From Chimonanthus salicifolius (lineage: Eukaryota; Streptophyta; Magnoliopsida; Laurales; Calycanthaceae), in contig CM023539.1 in the NCBI GenBank assembly GCA_013350335.1, positions 39,604,631 to 39,668,630 on the forward strand: DNA of 64,000 nucleotides, given 5' to 3'. Numbering within the stretch: position 1 is the stretch's first letter; the number at the start of each line of letters is the position of its first letter. The notes beneath the pieces are model-generated. The model saw only the letters and a program-made list of their open reading frames with translations. It made no database searches and was not told the DNA's origin. The position numbers and the translations under genes are program-made. Of this stretch, positions 34,921 through 46,861 are shown piece after piece.

Positions 34921-35398
34921 TTGATGAAAATAAATCGAAATGGTCAAATCTTAACGGAGGAAAGTTTGAAATTGACTAATTCCTTTCACACTTGAAAAAT
35001 TTGCTTCTAAATCTTCTTAAAATCATATTCAATGCAAGATTCAACCCGAAAATTGGGTGAAATAGTATTTTTTAAAAATTGAAAATGATCAATACTAAGC
35101 TGTAATGGCCGAATTATCAATCACATTAGCTAAAATGATATGTATTGGCCGAATTTTTCACCCCTCATCCTTGATCTCGATTGGGGAACTTGTTTATTAA
35201 ATGTTTGAATTCTGACCCAACCTATTTATGATGGTTGAGTCAGGTTGGTTCGGTCAACCGATTAGAATAGTAAATAAAAATCAATTTGAAGTTAACTTTC
35301 AGTCTGGCTGAGAGGTCTTTAATTTAAGCAGAAATGTGAGATCTTGCTTCAATGCATGAGTTTATCCATGGGTGTTTTGTATAATTCGACACGAAATT

Positions 35399-35686
35399 TA
35401 GGATATTGCTCATTTTACCCTTTCATTACTGTATAAATTGGCCTTACTGATTAGCTCACCAGATCACTGACTCTTTCACTGCGGTATAAATCGGCTCACT
35501 GAAATCGTCACCGAAATCGGATCATTGAAATTTATCTAAATGAGACTAGTTTTTTTTTTTTTATATACAAAACATCAAATTGGATTACTGATCGGATCAC
35601 TGACCGACTCACTAATCGATCACTAGATTTTTTTTAAATACTTTTATACCGACAAGTGAAAGAGTAAAATGGGTAATACTCTAACA
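35399..35686. mobile_element. Foldback (MITE-like) element
   Basis: The left arm GATATTGCTCATTTTACCC... (35401-35440) is the imperfect reverse complement of the right arm ...AGAGTAAAATGGGTAATACTC (about 35643-35682), over roughly 40 bp. The interior repeats words such as GGATCACTGACCGACTCAC. No clear target duplication was found, so the superfamily is undecided. Confidence 0.6.
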
Positions 35687-36133
35687 CCTTCGTCTCTTTA
35701 CACCAAATACTTATGGAAAGCATCGCTATCCTAAAATTCATATATTACATTTGTCTTAAGCCAAAAAGAAAGTTGAGCTAGTGTCAAAACGCTGATGATA
35801 GCCACAGGTTGGGGTTAACGTACCGACCTTGCTAAGTTACCATTAATGCGACCTACGTGGAGTGAACCATGCCATGTTATATATATCTTCAGCGAGTGGA
35901 TAAAACAACAAAAACGAAGATGGGAGAAGAGATACCATTTCTCCACTTCGCCGTTATCCTACACTCATATCCTGGTATAGTATTTTCCGGCAGCCTAACA
36001 TGATAACATCGTCATCACTCATCATACTAAACATCATAGTTGTGGGGCCCAAGAAAAAAGATTGGCCAACGGCCACTATGGCCCCACATCAGGACCCACA
36101 ATGTCCACTTGCCTTTACTCCAAATTCCTCCTG

Positions 36134-36141
36134 TATTTATA
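36134..36141 (+). promoter_or_regulatory. Candidate TATA box (TATTTATA)
   Basis: This lies 69 bp upstream of the ATG at 36203, at a spacing suited to a short leader. It is the best TATA match in the GC-richer stretch before that gene. Confidence 0.5.
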
Positions 36142-36202
36142 CCCATTTCACCAAATACAACGAGAGGTTCTCAATCTAGGCTACTAGAGCTAGTGTCTCT
36201 CA

Positions 36203-37105
36203 ATGGAAGTGTCAATGGAAGCAGAGGATGATCTGTTCTTTGCAGATCTTTGCAAGCAAATTGCGCTTCTTATCATGGATGATGATGAAGACGACAAGTT
36301 TCATTTGCGCTATCCTTTGACCTCTCCTCAGGTGAACTCATATCCTCTCTTATGGCTGTTCATGGATAGTGATAGAAATAAGAGTGTCTTTTTTTTTATA
36401 TATATATATAACGAAGGTATCTCTAAAGTATTTATCCAATAGAACTAATTTCCAGGGGAAGGTATCTCTAAAGCATTTATCCAATAGAACTAATTTCCAG
36501 GGGGCCGCACTGCTTAGCCCACACAGTCAGCCAACTTAAGTTGGGGGCAGGCAAGAGTCGGAGACAGGATATGGGGAGCAAACCCACTCCTTGACTACAG
36601 TGTCACACACCATTTTTATGATAAGAGACATGAGACTTGTTCTTTTGTTCATTTATCATTGTCTAAATAATAAACAAAAGATACACCTCTATTCTTTATT
36701 ATAAAAATCACCAGCTTTCCTATCATTTTCCCTCTTTATTTCAGTTTGTATTAATTAAATGGAGTTAAGATGAGTAACTATCAAGTATGGGTGCATGACT
36801 AAAAACAACGTGTGGTTTTCAGGCCCTCTCTTATGAATGCCACACCATGACTACTACTCTCATGTATGAGCCCTAACTCTAATTGGATGAAGAAAAGCAA
36901 GGGAACTGGAGTTTTTATTCCTCAGTTGTCGCAGCCGAAAAGGAATGACAGGCAGCAGAGGTGTTCTTCCTGCAACAACAACAACAGCAATAATAGGAGT
37001 TTCTACAAGCAGCGTGCCAAAACGAGAAGAATCTCTCATTTGATTAATAATGGTGTCTTTTCTTTTCAGTGTTGTAGCTCTAAAGTGAAAAAAAATCATG
37101 AATAA
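36203..37105 (+). pseudogene. Small plant-specific protein with SKGTGVFIP motif, one-base frameshift in exon 2
   Basis: Exon 1 (36203-36331) encodes MEVSMEAEDDLFFADLCKQI, then ALLIMDDDED, and ends in phase 0 at CAG/GTGAAC. Exon 2 (36823-37105) opens with ALSYECHTMTTTLMYE and continues, one frame over, with KSKGTGVFIPQLSQPKRNDR, an Asn-rich run and RRISHLINN. I recognise this as a small plant family of unknown function, defined by an acidic N terminus (DDLFFADL.KQIALLIMDDD) and a basic SKGTGVFIP block. The frame is lost at a CCC run (36871-36873), followed directly by TAA. With CC instead, exon 2 reads through LMYEPNSNWMKKSKG to the stop and is a whole number of codons. It may be a true lesion or an assembly error. 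The intron contains a 45-bp tandem duplication. Confidence 0.75.
36414..36503 (+). repeat. 45-bp tandem duplication, two units
   Basis: AAGGTATCTCTAAAG...TTTCCAGGGG is repeated at 36414-36458 and 36459-36503 with a single difference (T/C). It lies in the intron of the small SKGTGVFIP gene. The near identity indicates a recent event. Confidence 0.9.
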
Positions 37106-40100
37106 GTGTACAAAGTCATCATTTTCTACTAATTATGAATCCACTTCTACTATTAGTAGTTTGCTTATTAGGGGTTTCTTCCATTTTGTGTACATAAACT
37201 GATAGATTTCACTCTGTTCTTTGTCTGTTGATGGGACATGCAGGGGTTCTACCTTTCTCTTTTGGAGAAATATGTGGTGGTTGTAAATACTTGTAATGGG
37301 TGGAAGGATTAGTGAAGGAGGTTGTGTTAGAATATTTGGTTTGATTTGGATTCTGAAATTATTCTTGACTTTTGGATTTGTATTTAGAAAAAATTATATT
37401 TTCTCAGTTTCCTTTTATTCTCTCCTTTTCTCTTTCGTTGAGTGAATCTTTTGTATAAGAGGAAAAACAGAAACAGAGCCTCATGTGGCTTCGGTGGGTT
37501 TGATAGGCCGTGTGGCCTCCCTTGGAGAGACTGTTTTATTTGAGACTTGAGAGAGAGTTTTGATTTTGTTAGGAGAAATTCGAATTTGAAATTGTTTAAA
37601 TTAGTGTGAGAGAGGAACAAATTTGATTTGAATTAGAGGAATTTACTCTTTGTTAGTTCGGGGACATAGATTTTGACCGAACTACATAAAAATTATATGT
37701 TCTTCGCGTAAATGTTTGATTGCTTCCGTTACATTTTTAAATTTGATTTTGGCACTAACAGTTTGTACCTTACTTTTCTTTGATCTTGGATGTAAATAAA
37801 TACATTTACAAGTCATAGGTCATGACTGAGAATTTTGAATGATCATCTGATATTCACCTGAAGGTCAATATAGTAACCTACATTAACATTGGTTATCGAA
37901 TATTGGCTTAATCTGCTCCTCTCATTTTGGGTAAGTATTTGGAGCCACGTATTGCTTCTTTGGAATCTTGGTTCCAATACTTCGTACTTGTCGTTTATGA
38001 AGGTTTATGCATTTATTTAGAATTAACACACATATACAATGAAGAAAAAGTAAATTATATTCTGAGCAAATATAATAATATTTTGAAAAATAAAGAACAT
38101 TGGGAAAATAAATAAATAGAATAACAAGAAATTGGGAAGAACTCAGAGAGGTGGGAAAATGACTTCTAGATAGGGGTGAAATTTGACCCTGAGTTTTAAC
38201 CTGACCAGCATGACATTACCTAAGAAAGCAGTGGGTTAGGTTATATATTTGTAAATTTAGGGATGAGTTGGGTTGAAAAAAAAATCCATATGGAATTTGG
38301 ATCGGACTGGATTCAGAAAATTAAAATCAACCCGACTTGACTCGACTCGAGTTTCAGAAAATATAAAAATTTATTACTGATTTTTTTTCCCCTAAATTTG
38401 GGCTAAAAATGGGTCGGGCAATCGAATCAACAACTTGAGTCAAGTCAGGTTGAATTGAGCAATTCTGACAGCCAATTTTAGATCAAATTTAATCAGACTC
38501 AATAATTTTTTATATGAATTATATTGGATTTATTAAAACCTGGCACAATCTACGGGTGGAAGTCGCATCAAATATGAAAGCTAGTATGAGAAATCACCTA
38601 CTAAACACTATCCTCGTGGGACTAGCGTATCTATCACATAATTATTAGTCCTGTAAACAATTATTGCAAAAACATTTTACCTCTCCAATGTTTTTCTTCC
38701 CACTTTGTACAACATCTGTTTCATGCTTTTTACATAATTGGAAATTTTGCTAAGTGGATCATTTCTGCTTATAAGCTATCTCTCCTACACCCATTTTCCT
38801 TGTATCAATGTTAGAGTTTATAATGTCTGTAATTATAATTATTATTGTTTTGATTATTATTTGGTAGCTTCATAAACAAGGTAAATGGCTTTAAAATGGC
38901 AATAGTGATGGCAATAAATATAATTATATTATTTTAACTTTGGGTTTCTCTGGAGAATGATTGGACAAAGATTAAACACAATCATTTCCAAACTAATACA
39001 ATTCATTTACTATCTATTTCCTGAGTCTTCAAAATTAATTTCTAAAGGACCAAGTGGTAAAAATGATGATGCAAAGTAGATGAGCAGATTCTAACTGAAA
39101 AAATCAATGAATCATGTAGAGACATATTACTCTATAGAATAAAGATGATTTCGGAATTTTTCTTGACAAAAATACTCGTTGAGAACATAACAACATAGTT
39201 TTTAGGAACTCTAACAAAGGAAAAATAAGAAAAGGACAAAAAAATAAACAACAACAAAGAAAATCAGAAGAAAAACTCAATGATTTCAATTATCAATTTC
39301 GCAAAATAGTGCAATTTTACTAAAAAACACTCCCATCCCTTTATCTAACTCTCTCACTTCCTTAATCACGTTGGTCAATCTCTAAGGTGGGCAGCTCAAC
39401 TCCGATGCCAATTTGAATTCATTTGTCAAGTCTTCTTCAATAACCCAATTGCCTTGATCATAATCCTATAAGATAGTAATTATTTTAAAAATAATAATTT
39501 TTTTGACAAAATTAGTCATTAGAATACTTTTGAGTATTGTAATTTAGTATTTGCTCCATTTGGATATGCTCCATCTCTAACACTCAATTATTGTACTGAA
39601 AAGTGAAAAGGATTCTGTAGATCTCACAATAATGGTATTGAACATGCAACTGCAAAGAAGATGTTTCACAAAGTAAAGACACGTGGACCTTCTTTCAATA
39701 ATATAAAAAACCCTCGAAATATCTTTGACCGGTTCTATCTACACATCAAGCCATTTTATAGGAAATGATTTACGCTAGTAATAATTCTAGATAAACATAA
39801 TCATGAAATGAGTGGAGTTACCATATGGGCCACAAGCAAATTAATCCTCTTGGGTCCATAGGTGAGAAAAATGATCAACATGTATCATTTGGGTTTAGAC
39901 TTTAGAGCAATAATGGCAGCAGGGGTATAAATCTTGATTTAATAAGATATCAAATATTAACTGAGATATCGGCATGGTTTTTTTTTTTTTATTGAGGCTT
40001 ATTTAACTCAATCTTTCTCGGAGATAGTTCAATAGATGGTCCGGTTCTAATAACATTCGTATTAGGTATGATGTTTGTAAGGTTTAGAATTAAGTTCTTC

Positions 40101-40170
40101 GTCTTTGAAAGTTATTTGTCCAGTCCAACCTTATTTTCTTTTAGATTTGTCCATTTTGATTTACTTTTAT
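37106..40170. other. Intergenic, AT-rich; one degenerate repeat block
   Basis: It includes the 3' flank of the SKGTGVFIP gene. A block at about 38172-38540 starts GATAGGGGTGAAATTTGACCC and is rich in GGGTTGGGTT/ACTCGACTCGA words, probably a non-autonomous DNA element whose right end I could not fix. No exon chain recognised. Confidence 0.4.
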
Positions 40171-40179
40171 CATTTTTTT

Positions 40180-40380
40180 GGGTGGCTATTTAGACACCCG
40201 AGTTTTCTTTTAAAGACACCTGATTTCAAAATTTTGTGTGAAAATTACCATTTTGTCCATTAGTTTTTTAAAAAAGACTATTCCTCCATACAAAATTAAA
40301 TGGCAAAATGGTAATTTCGCATAAAATTTTGAAATCGGGTGTCTCTTAAAAGAAAAGTTGAGTGTCTAAATAACTATCCC
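40180..40380. mobile_element. Foldback MITE with long inverted arms
   Basis: The left arm (GGGTGGCTATTTAGACACCC...TTACCATTTTG, 40180-40256) and the right arm (GCAAAATGGTAATTTCG...TAAATAACTATCCC, about 40302-40380) pair over most of about 80 bp. Poly-T lies on both sides. A GGG start, long arms and T-rich flanks would fit a Mutator-like MITE with a 9-bp duplication, but the flank is too simple to prove it. Confidence 0.72.
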
Positions 40381-40399
40381 TTTTTTTTTTGAATTTTTT

Positions 40400-40750
40400 G
40401 CTCTAAGTTAATCTCAATTTTGGAGTTTTTTTAGAAAAATTGAATGAAATGATATTGAGTATTTATAGAATTGAATGAAGATGCTTTAAAGTGATTGATA
40501 TAGTTTGTAAAGTGTTTGTATTATTTTTCTAGTTTTTCCCAATCACTTCATGTAATTAAGATTTTTATATGATTTTCTCTAAGATAATCTCCATTTTGGG
40601 ATTTTTTTGGAAAAATTTAATGAAATTATATTGAGTATTTATAGAATTTAAAATATACATTAATGTGATTAATATAATTTGTGGGGTGCTTCTGCAATTT
40701 TTCTGATTTTTCAACAATTTCATGAAATTAATAATTTTATATGAAAAATT
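40400..40750 (+). repeat. Satellite-like dimer, about 176-bp unit (plus strand)
   Basis: CTCTAAGTTAATCTCAATTTTGG (from 40401) and CTCTAAGATAATCTCCATTTTGG (from 40577) begin two head-to-tail units. Both continue with AATGAAAT.ATATTGAGTATTTATAGAATT and GTGATT.ATATA.TTTGT blocks. Units at 34560-34920 are related in the opposite orientation. Confidence 0.65.
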
Positions 40751-43175
40751 CATAAATTTTAATAATAAAAAATAATGTGATCATGGGATACTAGAGAATA
40801 TGAATTTCATATCAGGAGTTTGATATTATTGGTTTTTCATTTTTAAAGTTTTTATACATTTTTTCAAAATTTTAAGATATACTTCATTCGCATTGAAATT
40901 TTTTCTTTGGCAAAGTATATTTTTTTAACTAAAATATGTTCCATATATGTTTTCTATTTCCCTTTTTTTTTTAAATAAAAAAAATTGAAAACTCGTTATA
41001 CTCATCGTATCGCTAGTACAGCGTACCAGACGATACATATAGGCTCTATCTTTCAAATTCCCTTGTTGGATCAACAGAGCCCTCTATGCATGATCCACTT
41101 AACTGAAAAAATAAAGAATAGATTTGTAATAAACAGTAAATTAATATTTTTTAAAAATTCATCATCAACAAAATCATTTATTTCAACACTCTTTCATAGT
41201 TTGATTGTCTATTTGATTTCTAAAAAATATGACACTTGCAAGTTGCAACTATAAACATTTACCATGAATATTGAAAACTCATGTTGGACCCAATAGAAGT
41301 CAAAACGGGTAGACCAAATTTACCATTTTAACATTAATGCAAAAACCATTTATCATCTGATTGTTCAATATTTGAACCATTGGATCTTGTGTTCCATAAC
41401 GATTTTCTTTTTTTAAGTTGAAATTTTCACATTTAGTTCATTTCTAAGTTATTTTTAAAATCCTATTGAATCCACAGTCAGTTAATATAATTAAAATAAA
41501 ATTATCTATCATTAGCAGCTGCCACCATCAATATCCCATCTATCAGGTGTGGGCTTTACGATTTCTTTTTCTCAAATTGATCATATTATAATTATACTAT
41601 CAGTCACTCTCCAATCTAACATATTCCTTTTTATTCTTTTCTTCCGTATTTTCAAATGTTGTCCTCTTTTCCAGTGTCTTTGATCCGTGGCCTCTCAACT
41701 TTACACTACGTAATGCTTAGTCATTTACTAACATAACCAAATAATTTAAAATAAGTTTCTTTCAATTTATCATTTATCGAAATTATATTTAAACTATTAC
41801 TAAGGTGTTTATTTTTAATTTTATCCTTTAAGGTTAAATCAAATACATAGATGAAAGGGATGAAAATATATAATCATCATCATCATTTTCAATTTAATTA
41901 TTGTCTTAAAACCAGTTTGCTAGAAGTATCTTGACACCTTTAATGCAATTGAAACCAAATTCAATGAAAATAGTACCTAATCCAACTTAGTTTCAATACG
42001 ATTTTATTCAAATCAATTCATTTGGACATAAATTGAGTGTAAATACTTTTTAAATGTAAATCAAATTCTCCCTGTCAACTCTCTTTCTTTCTCTAATAGA
42101 GTCTCCTTTCATTTGAGTATCAACCATGTCACACCTATGACAATTATACTTCAGTTGGGAGTTTTTTTTTTTTTTTTTGACTAAGATATCTAAGCGTCTC
42201 ATTTGAATTTTTTAGACGTCCCATCTGACTAATTCTTAAAACATGAGTTTTGAGCATCAAAACCAAGTGAATTTTGTGAAAATCTTCCATTCAACTCACA
42301 ATTTTTTTAATGAATAACACTCTCAAAGTCTCAAGCTTCTTTTCACCTTTTGCTCCCTTTCTATCATGGTTTTGATCTAGTCCATTCTTTTGGATCCAAT
42401 TGTATAACAAGACTCACTCAATGCTATCCTGAGATGGAGAGGGAATATATTGAGGAAAAGAAAAAAAAATGAACTAGAGTGAGAAAAAAAGATTTATCTA
42501 TAAACTAGTTAGAATATGGAAAACAAAATAAAAACTCCATTTTATTTTTAATTTTTAAATATAAAACCCCTTTTTCAGGTATTTTACTCATACTTGATTT
42601 TTAATATGAAAAAAAAATATGATTAAAAAATAGATATGACAAAAATAAATTAGATAGGGGTTATGAAAAGGAGTTTGGATCTTGGAAAAACTTAAATCAA
42701 ATTAAAAACATTTAGGATCCAACAATGGAAAGTGATGGCCATGGAATCCAATGAGTGGTTGCGATTTTAGACAAGGGAGGCATCGCCGCCTTAGGAATAA
42801 GTCTCAGTGGTTGAGTGAGAAAAATCAATTCATTGCTACCTTGGAAAATGTGATGATTTACCTAAAATTTATTAAAATACACATATTACAAAAATTGCCC
42901 GTTTTTAATCTAAAAGAGGGTGTTTGCCCTGAAAACATTCAAATATATTTTGCTTTTGCATTTGAAGAATTGCAGCTGACAATCCTGGGCACTAGATAAA
43001 ATGAGAGTGAAGGCCTTCGGATGGGGCCCTTTCTATTCAACGATGATGGCACATCATCAGCGTTGGGCCCCTTCTATCCAACGTTAGCTGTGCATCAGAG
43101 GTGGTCCCACTGTCCAAATTTCAGAAAACCTTCAATTCATATTGCCAATGGACAGACAATAAGGAGTGAGGCAAC
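40751..43175. other. Intergenic to the 5' flank of the Topors-like gene
   Basis: No gene recognised. Near the right end the GC content rises, and a diverged 41-bp tandem pair (GGGCCCTTTCTATTCAACG at about 43024 and GGGCCCCTTCTATCCAACG at about 43065) lies 110-150 bp before the ATG, probably in the promoter or leader of the next gene. Confidence 0.45.
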
Positions 43176-46100
43176 ATGGGAAGTGGGAAGAGCCCTTCTC
43201 CTTCGTCTTCAAATGATTCGAACCCTTGTACCATCTGCCTCAATTCTATACATCAAGAAGCCTACTTGGATCGCTGTTTCCGTAAGCTCTTCTTCCCGTT
43301 CACTATTTCTCATTTCATTTGGATAGGTTCTTTCTTTTCTTTTTTCCCCTTGTCCTCACCTTAGTTCGCATGCCGTTGTATTTTTTTTTTTTTTAAATAC
43401 CAAAAAATTATTAATTATTGTGGCCTTTTCTTGTTATTGCATTGTACCCTTATGGAATTTTCTCTAGACTAGATTTAGATTGTAGGATGTAACTTAGAAG
43501 TGATAGAAATGTAAAAAGAAACACACAAAAAGAAAAGGAAAAACATGATGAATACTTACTTTCTAGATTACAAGAGCACCACGAGGAGGCAGAAGAGAAC
43601 AGCTGCTCTATTTATGTCGTTGACCCCATTGAGAACTATTGCTATTTATCATTCTTTATCATTGTTATTATCATCATCAGTTGTCATAGTCCTTATTTGG
43701 ATACTTCTCAATTGATAATTTTCATTAAGTGATTACAAACCTGTCAAGGAAATTCACTGAATATATTATTATGATTGTTTATGACGTTGTTGTTGTTGTT
43801 GTCATGGAGGGTACCCAAATGAGAATTTCATTATGTGATTAGCCATATTTGTAATCATCAGTCATCACCATTACTTATTTTTGGGTTATTAGTTGGACAA
43901 TTGATCAATTGAAAGTGGGCATGATCAAATTTCCATCTTCGTTAGGTTCATATAATTATATTGTTTAGATTGTCAGTTTTGTACTTTTCTACATTTTAGC
44001 AATCAGTGAAGGAAATTGAACCATGGGTATTATTATTATTGGCAAGCATATCTATTGAAGAATTTTGTTAAGTGATTAGCCATATGTTTTATAGGGTTCA
44101 ATCTAGTTTTCTTGGTGTTACCATTTCGAAGTAAAAAGTTTCAGTTTTATTCTGAAGAGGTTGAGCTCCATTATAAGGTTATTTGATCATTAGCTGCCCT
44201 GTTACTCGTAAGGAATGGATCTAGTTTGTGGGAGACCTTTGAGATGCAATGGGTCATGCCTAATTTCTTTGATAGTCTGATCGATCAGGTGTGGAGATTA
44301 GTATCCGGTAGAAGGGGAATCATGTGGAGCTTTATGCTTTGGACTTTATGGAGGGACAGGAACAATAATGTTTTCCTTGATAGTTTGATTGATCAGAGTT
44401 GTGGGAGATTAGTTTCCAGTAGGAGGGAAGTTATGTGGAACTTGATGCTGCCTGTGATGTTGTGAATGTTATGGAGGGAGATGAACAATAATGTTTTCAC
44501 TGGTGTATTTTGGTTGTACCAGTGGAATTTTTGAATGGTGGAGGCAAAATGTATTTCCTTGGTGGTTTCTCTTTTGGAATTCCGTGGGGTGTCTAAAGGT
44601 GAAATTTATTTGCCTGAAAGAATGTTGATATTTTGAAAGTCTTAGGGTTTCTGCTTTAAAAAAAAAAAAAAGAAGGAATGTTGATGTTTTCCTTTTTTAA
44701 CTGTTTCCAAAAGAAAATGTTGGTAAGAAGGTTGGGGCACCCACGGAGTAAGCAGGAGAAATGGATCTTACTGCCTGAGGGAAAGATCAATTTAATTTTA
44801 GTGGCAACTTTCTATCTGATCAAGCTGAGGCAGATTTTAGGGGGTTGTACAAGATGAGAGGTGGGAGGTAGCCAACATGAGATTATTTTCTCTTCGTAAA
44901 GCTGCCTTTATTTTTCTCTTTAGCTCTGTAGGTTTTATGTATATTTTATTTTCTCTTTTTCCTATTGCAGTAAAATAACCATAATCTTCTCATCTATATG
45001 TGTTTGTAAAAAGTGCACTCGGTTCTGTGAAAAACTGGATATGTTCTTTTGCCTCGTATTTTTTACAGCATTATGTGTTCTCTTTCATTCACAGATAAAT
45101 TTTGCTATGATTGCATAGCTCATTGGGCCAAGTTAATCAGTAGCAGGCATCACTGCACAAATGTTTCTTTGCTCTGCCCTCTTTGCAAGGTTTGTTAATA
45201 GTAATCAGGTGCTTCTTCCAATGTTCAGTAAGACATTAGGAAAATTATATCCTAACTGTGTATCTTGTGCAAAGTGGTGGTGGAATTTGTTGATCATCTT
45301 TTCCTCATTATGAATTTCCATGAATGATTTTTTTTTTTATGACCATGACTGTTGTGGCCTTTGTTTCTTAATTTGTTCAAGTCTAGTTGGGCAATGCCAA
45401 GTTTGGTACATGATGCTCTTCAATCATGTTTGTTTTGGTTGGGTCGGGGGGCCTTTAGAGGTGAAACTGCTGTCGGTTTGGAACTCTTCTTTTTTCCTTT
45501 TAGCCATCTCATGGTCATTGTGAATAAAAAACAATTACCTTACTTTAAGGTATGATTCTTGGTTCCTAAGGAGGATCCTAATGATGGCTGACAATGCTAA
45601 ATCAAGAGTAATTTATTGGGTGCTCAAGTATGCCCTTATCAATATAGTAACTTAGGGTGGGCAGATGTTTTTTTGACTTAATAGATGGGTTTGAGATTTT
45701 TTATTTTTATTTTTTGTGAATCAGATACTTGTGCCTACGTGGTTCATGTTCAAAATATATAGCTATTTTTCTGTTGTTATCTTATAACTATATATATGTA
45801 TATGTATTTATGTATGTATGTATGTATTAGAATTTGTTTCAGCTGACAACGTCCTATAAGAAACATTTTACATGACTGAAACTGCTTTCCACTTTCGGGT
45901 TTCTGTTTTCAGATTTTTGGCTTTTCTTATGGTACACTAGTTCTCTTGAAAAAAAGTTAGATAAAAACAAAAAGAACTGCTAATCCACATGCCATCTCCT
46001 CCTCCACCTCTATCCATTCCACTTTCAAGGATCTCATATTGGGTATAAATCAAAAGGAATATATCCAATTTTTAATCATCTATTAACGAGAAAATGCGAC

Positions 46101-46806
46101 TCTCAATTAATACTAAGTGCAGGGATTAAAAACAAATCACCCATATCCATTTTTTTTTAAAATGATAAAATTGATTGACATTCAAATTGAAACAGAATTT
46201 TAAATATGTAAAATTTAAAAATCTTAAATCTATAAAACATATGGGAGAAAATGAGAGGAAAACCCCAAATCAGATTTCAAAATCTATTTCCTTACACTCT
46301 AAAATCTTATTTCTAAAACCTCAAAATCGACTTTAATCCAAATTTAAAAACCCTTAAAATCATCAGCATCATCAGTATCATTCTCAAAGCCCCAAAAGAC
46401 GCCAGTTGAGTCAACAAGGAGAGATGAGAGAACATGGTGCTTACTGTGGCAGAGGTGCGTACCGAGGCAGGGGATTCTGGTAGGCATGGGGCTAGGATTG
46501 GTAGTCCAAGGGACAGGGATGGCAGAACGTGATAGACAAGCGACAGCGATAGCAGCAGAAGCTATGAATTTGGTTATATCCCAAATAGGCACTTTTCCCC
46601 CTGTTGTTAATAGTGAAAAATTAAGGCAAAAATCCACATTTATCTGGGAACTATGAAACCATTAACTTTTGAACCCTATATTTATGAATATGATGATGGG
46701 ATGCAGTTGAAATTCTGTTCCACCCATCTGATCCACCTAACAACCTTCCTATTTGGTCACTCCCGTATGATTCGCTTGTTAGGTGGCTACCTCAAGAAAT
46801 GCTGAC

Positions 46807-46861
<55 letters not shown>

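Noticed and set aside
46344..46637. Minus-strand open frame of 97 codons in the Topors-like gene
   Set aside because: Intronic, no recognisable protein features.
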